Shown piece after piece: positions 18,350 through 26,693 of a stretch of DNA of 64,000 nucleotides. The DNA is from Paraburkholderia edwinii (GTDB lineage Bacteria; Pseudomonadota; Gammaproteobacteria; Burkholderiales; Burkholderiaceae). The stretch covers positions 1,984,001 to 2,048,000 of the forward strand of contig NZ_CP080096.1 in the NCBI RefSeq assembly GCF_019428685.1, given 5' to 3'. Every line of letters starts with the position of its first letter. Position 1 is the first letter of the stretch. The notes beneath the pieces are model-generated. The model was not told the origin of the DNA, did no database searches, and worked only from the letters and a program-made list of their open reading frames with translations. Both the position numbers and the translations under genes were made by a program.

Positions 18350-18976
18350 TCAGGTGAGGGGGAAATCGATGTATTTGCGGAAACCCGAGCGTGCCGCGAG
18401 GCGCGAGTACCAGCGTTCGAGATTCGGCAGCGACGGCCGCTCGACACCTTCGAGGCCGAACCAGCGCTTCGCGTACGAACCGATCACGATGTCGGCGAGC
18501 GTGAATTTCTCGCCTTCGATATAGAAATGCTTTTGCAATTGCGCATCGAGCATCTTCCACAGGGCGCCGACCGCGGTGACGTCAGCGGCAAGCTTCGCGG
18601 TGTCGCGCTGTTCGGCCGGCGTGCGCACCACGGTGAGAAACACGGGCCGTTCGGCGGGCACGAGCATCGCGAGTGTCCAGTCCAGCCAGCGGTCGACGCT
18701 CGCGCGCGCTTTCGGGTCGTTCGGATAGAGGCTGCTCGTTGCGCCGTATTGCATCGCAAGATAGCGAAGAATGGCATGCGATTCCCACAGCACGTAGTCG
18801 CCGTCGATGAGGGTCGGAATACGGCCAGTCGGATTCATCGCGAGATAGTCGGGCGTGTCGTTGCGCCCGAATTGCAGGCCTGCATCGATGCGGTCGTACG
18901 GCAGCACGAGCTCGTCGCAGCACCACAAAACTTTCTGAACATTGACGGAATTGCTGCGTCCCCAGATTGTAATCAC
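18350..18976 (-). CDS. Glutathione S-transferase family protein
   Basis: A second 208-residue GST. The N-terminal domain has ITIWGRSNSVNVQKVLWCCDEL, then TGRIPTLIDGDYVLWESHAILRYL (the glutathione-binding Pro and the ES pair). The C-terminal domain has FTLADIVIGSYAKRWFGL. The start is taken as GTG at 18976, because AGAGGGA lies 8 bp before it and the product then begins MITIWGRSNS like relatives; an upstream in-frame start at 19096 adds 40 unrelated residues. It may conjugate or reduce electrophilic compounds. It is first in the GST-GST-zur group. Confidence 0.88.
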   Translation of the reverse strand: MITIWGRSNSVNVQKVLWCCDELVLPYDRIDAGLQFGRNDTPDYLAMNPTGRIPTLIDGDYVLWESHAILRYLAMQYGATSSLYPNDPKARASVDRWLDWTLAMLVPAERPVFLTVVRTPAEQRDTAKLAADVTAVGALWKMLDAQLQKHFYIEGEKFTLADIVIGSYAKRWFGLEGVERPSLPNLERWYSRLAARSGFRKYIDFPLT

Positions 18977-19322
18977 CGGCAAAATCCCTCTGCATGACAG
19001 GTTGGCAAGCCGCCCACACGCGCGGCGTTCAACGGTTAACGATACACGAAGCCGAATCATCCGACCGAAGGTCAAAATGGCCCGCCGCGTGTTCACCGTC
19101 GCGTTGGCAGTGCGACGCCGCTGCGTGCGCGCAGCGCTTTTGCCATGCGCATGACGTGCCTGGGTGGGGCTTGCGCGGTGGCTGTGCGGCGCTTGTGCCG
19201 GGCCTTTCCGGCATTGTCATCATAGGCATTGCGTACAATGAGCGGTCGCTGCGAAAGCCGCATCGACAACGCTTCACTTCTTTCTTCAACCGGTACACGC
19301 GTCACTGACCACGAGGCATTGC

Positions 19323-21032
19323 ATGGCCCGCATCGTTCCCGACGACTGGAAGCACGTTGCCGCCGCCGGCGCCGCCGCGCGCGAAATCGAAACGCTGAGG
19401 CTGCTCGAAGAGGCGCTGCCGGCCGGCTACACGGTTTATCACGGCGTGCACTGGACGCGCGTCAACCAGGGCTTTTCGGTGTTCGGCGAAGCCGACTTCG
19501 TGATCGTCGCGCCGTCGGGGCGCGTGATGATCGTCGAACAGAAAACGGGCTTCCTGCGCGAAACGCCGAAGGGGCTCGTCAAGGCGTATCTGCAGACCGA
19601 ACGCAATGTGGCGATCGCGCTGGCGCGTACGATCGAAGGCTTGCATCGGCGTTTCACCGCGGCCTTCGGCGCGGGCACCTACTTCATCGAGGAATTGCTG
19701 TACTGCCCCGATCATGCGGTAAAAGATGCGGCGATTGCCGGCGTCGACCCGGCGCGTATCGTCGACGCGACGCGCAAGGACCGGCTCGCGGCGATCATCC
19801 GCGAAGCGCTGCCTGCCGACGAGCCGCGTTTGCCATGCGCGGCAAAGATCCATCATTTCCTGTCCGACGAACTGTCGCTGACGCCCGATGCGAGCGCGCT
19901 GGTCGGCCAGGCGGGCACGCTCGTCACGCGGCTCGCGGGCGGCCTCGCAACATGGGCGCGGCGGCTGGAGTTCACGCCGTTTCGTCTGCGCGTGATCGGC
20001 ACGGCCGGCTCGGGCAAGACGCAGCTCGCGGTGCAGGTGATGAACGACGCGGTCGCGCGCGGCCAGCGGCCGCTTTACGTGTGCTTCAACCGGCCGCTTG
20101 CCGATCACATTGCTCGCGTCGCGCCGCCCGAGGCGAAGGTCGCGAACTATCACCAGTTATGCGACTGGATCGCGCGCGACGCGGGCCGCGCGCCGGACTT
20201 CGCCGCGCCGGACGTCTTTGCGCAACTCGAAGCGGTCTTCGCGCAGACGCCGATCGACGCGCGCTGGCAATACGATGTGCTGATCGTCGACGAAGGGCAG
20301 GACTTCCGCGAAGCGTGGGTGCCGGCGCTCGAGCGCGTGCTGCGGCCGGGCGGCGCGTGGTGGTGGCTCGAAGATCCGCTGCAGAACCTGTATATGCGCG
20401 AGCCGGTCGCGCTGCCGGGCTGGACCGTGCTGAAGGAATCGACGAATTACCGCAGTCCGCGCGACATTCTCGACTATCTTCGCGACGTGGTCGGCGCATC
20501 GGTGCCGCACGCGGCGGAGCTGACCGCCGCGAGTCCGTTCGACGGCTCCGACATCGCGCTATCGACCTACGACGAAGCGCAAGCCGCCGACAGCTGTGTC
20601 GACGCGACCAAGCGCGCGATCACCCAGGCGCTTTCGCTCGGTTTTCGCAAGCAGGACATCGTCGTGCTGTCGTTTCGCGGACGCGAAGGCTCGGTGCTCG
20701 CGTCGCTCGATCAGCTGGGGCCGCACCGCGTGCGCAGCTTTACCGGCAAATACGATCTGTTCGGCAGCCCCGAGTACCGCGATGGCGACGTGCTGCTCGA
20801 ATCGATCTATCGCTTCAAGGGGCAGGCCGCGCCGTGCGTGATTCTCTCGGAAGTCGACTTCGACGCGTTCGACGAACGCAGTGCGAGAAAGCTTTTCGTC
20901 GGCGCGACGCGCGCGACCATGAAGCTGATCGTCGTCGCGTCGCAGCGTGCCGCGCGGTATCTGCAGTTAGGCGCGGGTGGAGCAGGCGAAGCCGGGGAGA
21001 CGGCCGCGCTCAACCCCAGCGCGACGCATTGA
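19323..21032 (+). CDS. NERD-type nuclease fused to a superfamily 1 helicase-like ATPase
   Basis: A 569-residue fusion. The N-terminus has a NERD/PD-(D/E)XK-like core: GEADFVIV (Asp58) then VMIVEQKTG (Glu72, Lys74), so the nuclease residues look intact. The second part is an SF1 motor: Walker A GTAGSGKT at 226-233, Walker B VDEGQD at 322-327, a motif III-like WWWLEDPLQNLY, and motif VI near LFVGATRATM. It is short for UvrD and lacks the large 1B/2B insertions. Such proteins act in DNA repair or phage defence; which applies here is not known. The ATG at 19323 is the first credible start. The 3' end overlaps the convergent PRT-HAD gene by 23 bp. Confidence 0.85.
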   Translation: MARIVPDDWKHVAAAGAAAREIETLRLLEEALPAGYTVYHGVHWTRVNQGFSVFGEADFVIVAPSGRVMIVEQKTGFLRETPKGLVKAYLQTERNVAIALARTIEGLHRRFTAAFGAGTYFIEELLYCPDHAVKDAAIAGVDPARIVDATRKDRLAAIIREALPADEPRLPCAAKIHHFLSDELSLTPDASALVGQAGTLVTRLAGGLATWARRLEFTPFRLRVIGTAGSGKTQLAVQVMNDAVARGQRPLYVCFNRPLADHIARVAPPEAKVANYHQLCDWIARDAGRAPDFAAPDVFAQLEAVFAQTPIDARWQYDVLIVDEGQDFREAWVPALERVLRPGGAWWWLEDPLQNLYMREPVALPGWTVLKESTNYRSPRDILDYLRDVVGASVPHAAELTAASPFDGSDIALSTYDEAQAADSCVDATKRAITQALSLGFRKQDIVVLSFRGREGSVLASLDQLGPHRVRSFTGKYDLFGSPEYRDGDVLLESIYRFKGQAAPCVILSEVDFDAFDERSARKLFVGATRATMKLIVVASQRAARYLQLGAGGAGEAGETAALNPSATH

Positions 21033-21957
21033 CGAGCGTGCCCGAACGCGTCTGCGCGTCCCACCAGATGACGCGCAAGAGCGGCGCCGCCTGCGCGATG
21101 CGCAGCGCCTGTACCGGATCGCTTTCGATGAAATGCGTGACGCCGCAGCGCAACGCGGCGGCCGCCTTGTGCGCGGCGGCGCCGAGCGGCGTTTCGTCGT
21201 GCTTGTCGGGCACCCGCATCACGAGTTCGAGATGCCCGAAGCCATGGCGTTCGAGCCACGCACGCGTGCGTTCGAGGTCCGTCTGGGGCCGGCCTGTGAT
21301 GACCGCGCGGACGTGCTGCAGGTCGATGCCGGGCAGCGCCTCGTACGGTTGCAGCGCATCGCGTTCGGCCAGCGCTGCGGCCAGGTCCGCGTCGTAGCGC
21401 GTGACCGGCACATCGGGCAGCAGAATGCCGTCGAGGTCGATTGCGTAGGACGCGTACTCGTGGTCATGCGACATCGTCTTCGCGGCGCCGGCTTCGACCT
21501 GCAGCCAGTCCTCGCGATAACCCTCGGTGTACGCCTGGCGCTCCCACGGAAACAGCGCGAAATAGCCGCTCGCATCGTTCGCGAAGTCGGGGCGGATGCG
21601 GCTCAGTTCGTCGAAGGCGCCTGTCAGCGTCTTGACGACGAGTCCATGCTGTTCGAGAAAAGCGATGCAGTCGACGAGCGTAAAGCCGCGGCCCGCAATG
21701 TCTTCGCATAACAGCACTTTCGAACCGGGCGCCGGCAGCGGCAGCGACGAATCCCACGTGACGTGGCGCGCGCGGCGGTCGTAGCTGAGGAACGCGACGG
21801 GCACGCCGACACTGTGCGACGCCATCAGCGCGAGGGGCGCGCCGCCGCGCAGGATGCCGATGGCGGCTGAAAACCCTTCTGCCAGCAAGGCTGGCTGCAA
21901 CGATTCGATCCAGTGGTCGAGCTTTTCGTAAGTGAGCGGAAGAACGGGCTTTTTCAT
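21010..21957 (-). CDS. Phosphoribosyltransferase-HAD hydrolase fusion protein
   Basis: A 315-residue two-domain protein. Residues 1-120 are a type I phosphoribosyltransferase: GFSAAIGILRGGAPLALM, then the PRPP-loop-like VLLCEDIAGRGFTL. Residues 165-315 are HAD-like: AIDLDGILLPDVP (Asp174 and Asp176), AVITGRPQTDLERTRAWLE, and THFIESDPVQALRIA. A HAD domain paired with a PRT suggests nucleotide or nucleobase handling, for example clearing a phosphoribosyl product, but I know no characterised match. The ATG at 21957 starts the PRT domain; a longer upstream frame shows no homology. It overlaps the nuclease-helicase gene tail to tail. Confidence 0.8.
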   Translation of the reverse strand: MKKPVLPLTYEKLDHWIESLQPALLAEGFSAAIGILRGGAPLALMASHSVGVPVAFLSYDRRARHVTWDSSLPLPAPGSKVLLCEDIAGRGFTLVDCIAFLEQHGLVVKTLTGAFDELSRIRPDFANDASGYFALFPWERQAYTEGYREDWLQVEAGAAKTMSHDHEYASYAIDLDGILLPDVPVTRYDADLAAALAERDALQPYEALPGIDLQHVRAVITGRPQTDLERTRAWLERHGFGHLELVMRVPDKHDETPLGAAAHKAAAALRCGVTHFIESDPVQALRIAQAAPLLRVIWWDAQTRSGTLVNASRWG

Positions 21958-22248
21958 GGGCTGGCGTTCGGTTACGTTCAATGGCGCGAATTGACGTTGG
22001 AAGAGGGCCGATGGGTCGATACGCGTGAGCCGCCGGCGTGACGGCTTTTTCGGGATGGAGGCGATATTATGCATGCGGTTCACCGAATGCGCGCTTCGGA
22101 TCGCGCTTCGCATGGGACGAGGCGTACGGTGAATCACCACAAACAACGGAAAAGAACAGGCCAGGTCATGCGGGAACAGGAAGGGAAATTGCGCGGGATT
22201 TTGCGCGGCTCAGCGGGCAACGCGGGGTACAACGCAGAGGACAGGACA

Positions 22249-22767
22249 GTGCGGCATTCGCGCAGCCGGGGGTTCACTGCAATACGTCACAAGCTGACAT
22301 TTGCGATACTCGGATGCTGCGCGGCCGCGGCGGCCCATGCGACGCCGATGGCGCTCGATGTCACGGGCAAGATTTCCAATACGACGGATAGCGCGCACCG
22401 CGTGTTTCACTTTTCGGAAGCGCAGATTCTCGCGATGCCCGCGCACTCGATTTCGACCTCGACCTCATGGACGCCGAAATCGACCTTCACGGGCCCGTTG
22501 CTCGCGGATATCCTGAAAGAGGTGGGTGCGTACGGCGAGCGCATCGAAGTCCACACCTACGACGACTACACGTACACGTTACCGGTGTCGGACACCGATC
22601 GTTATGGTGTGATCGTCGCGTATAGCATGAACGGCAAGCGGCTCAAAATCAGCGATTTCGGACCGCTCTTCCTCATTTATCCGCGTGACGCGTACCCGGC
22701 GGAACTGACCGGCGCGGCTACGGATGCGAAATTCGTATGGCAGATCAAGGCTTTGATCATCAAGTGA
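22249..22767 (+). CDS. Periplasmic SUOX-fold (oxidoreductase molybdopterin-binding-like) protein lacking the cofactor cysteine
   Basis: A 172-residue exported protein. A GTG at 22249 with AGGACAGGAC before it gives a normal signal peptide (LTFAILGCCAAAAAHA); an earlier ATG at 22168 would give a very long n-region. The mature part fits the short sulfite-oxidase-like fold: FHFSEAQILAMPAHSI, FTGPLLADILKEVGAYGE, and FGPLFLIYPRDAY. In true molybdoenzymes a Cys follows the LP/MP block and binds Moco; here that stretch reads STSTSWTPKST with no Cys. It overlaps the kinase gene by 31 bp, so it is probably a periplasmic ligand-sensing partner of the kinase and not an enzyme. Confidence 0.75.
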   Translation: MRHSRSRGFTAIRHKLTFAILGCCAAAAAHATPMALDVTGKISNTTDSAHRVFHFSEAQILAMPAHSISTSTSWTPKSTFTGPLLADILKEVGAYGERIEVHTYDDYTYTLPVSDTDRYGVIVAYSMNGKRLKISDFGPLFLIYPRDAYPAELTGAATDAKFVWQIKALIIK

Positions 22768-24686
22768 CGGGGCGGCCGGAGACGCAACGGCCGTCGATGC
22801 AGCCGGACTCAGCGCAGCCGTCGCCGCAGGCGTCGACACGCCGCGCGTCGCATCCGTGGCGGCGGCGCATCGTCTATGTGCTGATCTGGCTGACGGCGCT
22901 TGCCGCGCCGACCGCCGCGATCGGCTACCTGCTCTATGCGACGCTGCTGAGCCCGCGCGTGACACAGCTCGCGGAATCGTACGACGGCGTCTACTGGGAC
23001 GCCGCGCAGCTGCAGATCGCCTATGCGCGGCTCGAAAGCCAGCTGCTGCAATACGAAACCGGCATCGACGGCGACTACGCGCAATTGAGGCTGCAATACC
23101 ACGTGCTGCAGTCGAAGCTGCGCGTGATGGCCGGTTCGACGCGCCAGCTCGCCGCGCGCCAGCTTGCCGGGAAGGCGGCGCACACCGAAGAACAGCAGCG
23201 TGAGATCCAGACCCTGACCGACATGCTCGCCGCGCTCGAACCGACGCTCGATGCGTTGCCGCGCGACCCGATGCTCGCCGACAAGATCGTGCTCGAGCTG
23301 CGCCGCCATTGGGAAGAGATCAACCATCTCGCGCTGTCGCGCCGTACCTCGGAGGTGGCCAACCGCACGGCACTCAATACCGATTTTGTGGCGAAGCGGC
23401 GCATGCTGTTCGCGGCCGGTCTGGTGCTGCTGTTGCTGTCGGCGGCGGCGAGCGTGCAGCTCGTGGTCAACGCGCGGCGGCGCACGAAGCTCATCAGGCA
23501 GCAGCGCGCCGCGCTCGACGCCGAGCATCAGGCCACGCGCGCCGCGCGCGAAGCAAGCCTCGCGAAGGACGCGTTTCTCGGCATGATCAGCCACGAGCTG
23601 CGCACGCCGTTGCACGCGATCGTGTCGTCGATCGAACTGCTCGGTTTCAACTTCCACTCCGAGGCCGATCGCAAGGTGATCCGCCGTCTCGAAGTGGCCG
23701 CGCGCCAGCTCGAAACGCAGATGAAGGATCTGACCGACTACGCGCGCCTCGGCGCGGGCAAGCTCGAACTGCGCGACGAGCAGTTCGATCCGCGCGACCT
23801 GCTTGCGTCGGTCGTCGACGAAAGCGAGCCGGCCGCGAACGCGCGTGGTCTTGCGTTCGCGAGCAGCGCCGGCGGGGCCGTGGGCCTCGTCGAGTCGGAC
23901 CCGCACCGGATTCGCCAGATCGTCACCAATCTTGTGACGAATGCGATCCGCTACACCGAAAAGGGCACGGTGACGCTGCGTTTCGAGCAGCGCAGCGACG
24001 CGCTCGTGATCGTGGTCGGCGATACCGGGCCCGGTGTGCCGAGTGCGCAGATTCCATTGATCTTCAAGGAGTTCACGCGCCTCGATGAATCGCGCGCGCG
24101 ACGCTTCGACGGCGCGGGGATGGGGCTCGCGATCGTGCAGGGGCTCGTCGATCTGTTCGGCGGCGAGCTAGTAGTCGATAGCCGCGTGGGCCTCGGCTCG
24201 ACCTTTACCGTCACGATTCCGGTGAAGCCGGTCGCGCCGCCGGCCGCGGCAAGCATCGCCGCGCGTGCGCAGCGGCGCACCGCGCGACCGCGCGTGCTGG
24301 TGGTGGACGATAACCAGCTCGTGCGCGAATCGCTATGCGAGATGGTCGAGCATATGGGATACGAAGGCGCGGCGGTCGGCGGCGTGGATGCGGCCTTCGC
24401 GTGGCTCGAGACGCAGCAGTGCGAACTGATCCTGCTCGACCTGCAGATGCCGGGCAAGGACGGCTATGCGTTCATCGGTGCATTCAATGCGGACGATGCG
24501 CGTGCGCGCAGCGTGCCGGTGATCGCTGTAACCGCTTACGCGCCTGAATTGCAGACGCACGGCGCCGCCCATCTTTTCTTCGACTGTCTGACGAAGCCCG
24601 TGCACTACGATGTGCTGCACGCCGCCGTGCATCGCGCGCTCGCCGCGCAAGGCAGTACGGCGGGCGGGGCGGCCACGGTGGCGTAA
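22737..24686 (+). CDS. Membrane-bound hybrid sensor histidine kinase
   Basis: A 649-residue hybrid kinase. Two membrane helices (about 45-70 and 223-245) flank an all-helical periplasmic sensor of about 150 residues with no named fold. The HisKA site is HELRTP (His286). The ATPase domain has the N-box TNLVTNAIRYTEKG, GDTGPGVP and GAGMGLAIVQGL. A C-terminal receiver carries Asp568 in ELILLDLQMPGKDGY and Lys in LTKPV. The ATG at 22737 lies inside the end of the upstream SUOX-fold gene, implying translational coupling; an ATG at 22797 is an alternative. It is convergent with a BetR-receiver regulator, its likely partner. Confidence 0.93.
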   Translation: MADQGFDHQVTGRPETQRPSMQPDSAQPSPQASTRRASHPWRRRIVYVLIWLTALAAPTAAIGYLLYATLLSPRVTQLAESYDGVYWDAAQLQIAYARLESQLLQYETGIDGDYAQLRLQYHVLQSKLRVMAGSTRQLAARQLAGKAAHTEEQQREIQTLTDMLAALEPTLDALPRDPMLADKIVLELRRHWEEINHLALSRRTSEVANRTALNTDFVAKRRMLFAAGLVLLLLSAAASVQLVVNARRRTKLIRQQRAALDAEHQATRAAREASLAKDAFLGMISHELRTPLHAIVSSIELLGFNFHSEADRKVIRRLEVAARQLETQMKDLTDYARLGAGKLELRDEQFDPRDLLASVVDESEPAANARGLAFASSAGGAVGLVESDPHRIRQIVTNLVTNAIRYTEKGTVTLRFEQRSDALVIVVGDTGPGVPSAQIPLIFKEFTRLDESRARRFDGAGMGLAIVQGLVDLFGGELVVDSRVGLGSTFTVTIPVKPVAPPAAASIAARAQRRTARPRVLVVDDNQLVRESLCEMVEHMGYEGAAVGGVDAAFAWLETQQCELILLDLQMPGKDGYAFIGAFNADDARARSVPVIAVTAYAPELQTHGAAHLFFDCLTKPVHYDVLHAAVHRALAAQGSTAGGAATVA

Positions 24687-24728
24687 CGTCAGCAGTGTCA
24701 GTCTCGCCGGGCTGCGATGGCGTAACGG

Positions 24729-25613
24729 CTAGCGCCGCAGCCGCTTCGACAGATCGGCCACCAGAATCGCCATCCGTGCAGGCTTCTCATAGCACGCGAC
24801 ATCGCATGCGCGCACGATCTCGCTGATGTCGGACTCGCTGGCCTTGCCCGTCAGCAGTTCACCGGTCAGCACGAAGATCGGCGCATCCGGGTTTTCCGAC
24901 GCGCGCACCGCGCGAATCGCGTTGGCCGAAGTCTGATCGCCGAACAGCCAGTCGATCACGACGCCATCGAATACTTGTGTCTGCAACGATTCGTTGAACG
25001 CCGCGAGGCCGTAGATCGCGACGGCCGCGAAGCCGTTGCGCTCGAGGTAGTCGCGCAGATTGTCCGCCGAGACGTGGTCGTCGTCGACCACCGCGATCAG
25101 CGGCTTGTCGGTCTCCGCGCGGCGCGGGTATATCTCGATCTTGTGGACTTCGAACGCGTTCTGATAAAGCGCGCCATCGCAGCGCACGACGCGCCACTGG
25201 TCGTGCTTCGACCACGCGATGAACTCGGGCCGGCTGCCCGGCTCGATCGGCGCGCCGACCCACGCGGTACACGCAATCTCGGTCGAGCCGATGCTGAAGA
25301 GCGCCTCCTGCGCCGTTGCGCCGACCATGCCCGGATCGAGCGACTGCGCGCCGAACAGCTGCGCGGCCGGCTCGTCGAACACTTCGGCGACTTTCCTGAT
25401 TTGCGAGAGCGTCCACGGACTGTTGCCGCGCAGCTTGCGATGGCCCTGCGAGAAGCTCAGGTCGAGGATGCGGCACAACTCGCTGGTTTGCTGGCGCTTG
25501 GCAATGCCGTGCCGGCTCATCAGTTCGCGCACGCGTTCGGCAACGGCGAGAGAGTCAGCGGAGAGAGCGTCGTTGGACATGCTGGATGTTTGTTCAGTCG
25601 TCGAGTTATTCAT
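24729..25613 (-). CDS. BetR-domain/receiver transcriptional regulator
   Basis: A 294-residue regulator with an N-terminal HTH of the BetR type (about 22-85: VAERVRELMSRHGIAKRQQT, then HRKLRGNSPWTLSQIRKVAEVF). A middle region of about 75 residues is unassigned, and a receiver is at the C-terminus (about 172-290). The receiver has the acidic pocket VVDDDH, acceptor Asp221 in GVVIDWLFGD, Thr in FVLTGEL and Lys in CYEKPA. The order DNA-binding first, receiver last is the reverse of most response regulators. Its stop is 42 bp from the stop of the convergent hybrid kinase. The start may be 25613 or the ATG at 25580; neither has a strong ribosome site. Confidence 0.85.
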   Translation of the reverse strand: MNNSTTEQTSSMSNDALSADSLAVAERVRELMSRHGIAKRQQTSELCRILDLSFSQGHRKLRGNSPWTLSQIRKVAEVFDEPAAQLFGAQSLDPGMVGATAQEALFSIGSTEIACTAWVGAPIEPGSRPEFIAWSKHDQWRVVRCDGALYQNAFEVHKIEIYPRRAETDKPLIAVVDDDHVSADNLRDYLERNGFAAVAIYGLAAFNESLQTQVFDGVVIDWLFGDQTSANAIRAVRASENPDAPIFVLTGELLTGKASESDISEIVRACDVACYEKPARMAILVADLSKRLRR

Positions 25614-25751
25614 TGGGCATCGTGCGTCTCTCGTATTCTAACGAGGAAGTGCATGCAAATTGCATCAGGATGACTACTGGATTGACGCATAAAGCTTTGC
25701 GCCGTTAAGACGAAGTGCTCCCTTCACTTCGTTGCAGTCATTTCGGTGCCC

Positions 25752-26486
25752 TCATTTCGGCGTAATGTCCCGACGCACACGCATGATGTGCTGCTCGACA
25801 TAGAACGCCGCGGCTTCGCCGTCTCCGTTGACGATCGCCTCGTAGATCAACCGGTGTTCGGACACATACAGACGAACCCGGCCGATGTCGTAGATCGCGT
25901 CGTCCTTGAGGCGCTTCCACAGCGGTTGGTTCATTGCTTTCGCAACTTCATCGGCGATCTTCACGAACAGCGCGTCGCCGGTCATGATGGCGAGCTGACG
26001 GTGAAACAGCCGGTCGCTGTCGTTCCACAGCGCGCGTTGCGCGGCATCGGTGACATCGGTGAGCGAATCCATCTGCGCGAGATAGTGCTCGGCGATCTCG
26101 TCGCGCCGAGCCTGCATGGCGGCGCGCCGCGCGATGGCCGGTTCGAGCACGAGGCGTACGTCGAGCGCGGAAGTCGGGCTGAAGTCCGCGTCGGCGCCGA
26201 ACGCCGCGCCGCCGCCCGGCGCCGTGGCCAGCCGCTGCAGCGCATCGGCGCAGACGTAGGTACCGGAATTGCGCCGCGTCAGGACGAGCCCTTCGTTCTG
26301 CAGCGCACCGATGGCCTCGCGCACGGCGGGCCGGCCGACGCCGAAGCGCGCCGCGAGGTCGCGTTCGGACGGCAGGCGCGACTCCGGCGCGAACTGGCCG
26401 TTGCGGATATCGACGCGCATGCGCTCGGCGACCTGCTCGTAGATCTGCTTGGGACGGAACGGATTATCGGGCGGGAGCGATGTCAT
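25752..26486 (-). CDS. GntR-family (FadR/FCD) regulator of hydroxyproline catabolism
   Basis: A 244-residue FadR-type regulator. The winged helix has IYEQVAERMRVDIRNGQFAP, PSERDLAARFGVGRPAVREA and GLVLTRRNSGTYV. The all-helical FCD effector domain follows (LVLEPAIARRAAMQA, NDSDRLFHRQLAIM, EHRLIYEAIVNGDGEAA) with the His/Asp residues that usually hold a metal. It is divergent from the hydroxyproline dehydratase gene and probably controls it through the palindrome at 26550-26568. The ATG at 26486 is chosen because the upstream extension to 26630 covers that operator. Confidence 0.88.
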   Translation of the reverse strand: MTSLPPDNPFRPKQIYEQVAERMRVDIRNGQFAPESRLPSERDLAARFGVGRPAVREAIGALQNEGLVLTRRNSGTYVCADALQRLATAPGGGAAFGADADFSPTSALDVRLVLEPAIARRAAMQARRDEIAEHYLAQMDSLTDVTDAAQRALWNDSDRLFHRQLAIMTGDALFVKIADEVAKAMNQPLWKRLKDDAIYDIGRVRLYVSEHRLIYEAIVNGDGEAAAFYVEQHIMRVRRDITPK

Positions 26487-26549
26487 GACCGGAGAACGCG
26501 CTGACTGACTGATCCGGAATTGAACCAGTTTGACGCAATTTTTTTGATA

Positions 26550-26568
26550 TTGGTTGATACAGAACCAA
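26550..26568. promoter_or_regulatory. Palindromic operator candidate for the FadR-type regulator
   Basis: TTGGTT-GATACAG-AACCAA is a perfect 6-bp inverted repeat with a 7-bp spacer in the gap between the regulator and the dehydratase gene. GntR/FadR-type sites are often TGGT-Nx-ACCA, which this contains. A second partial site (CTGG-N13-CCAG) follows at 26571-26591. Confidence 0.6.
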
Positions 26569-26693
26569 AGCTGGTCTACATTCAGCGCCAGTATAGAACA
26601 GTCTGAGTCGGAGACAACAATGGTCTGCATAAAGGATCATTCGAGGGCGTTGCCTGATGAAGCAAAGCGGGCCATGCAGGGAGCCGCGAAGCC

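Noticed and set aside
19229..21397. A 722-codon plus-strand frame across the helicase and part of the PRT-HAD gene
   Set aside because: It is out of frame with the nuclease-helicase, is Arg/Ala-rich and has no motifs.
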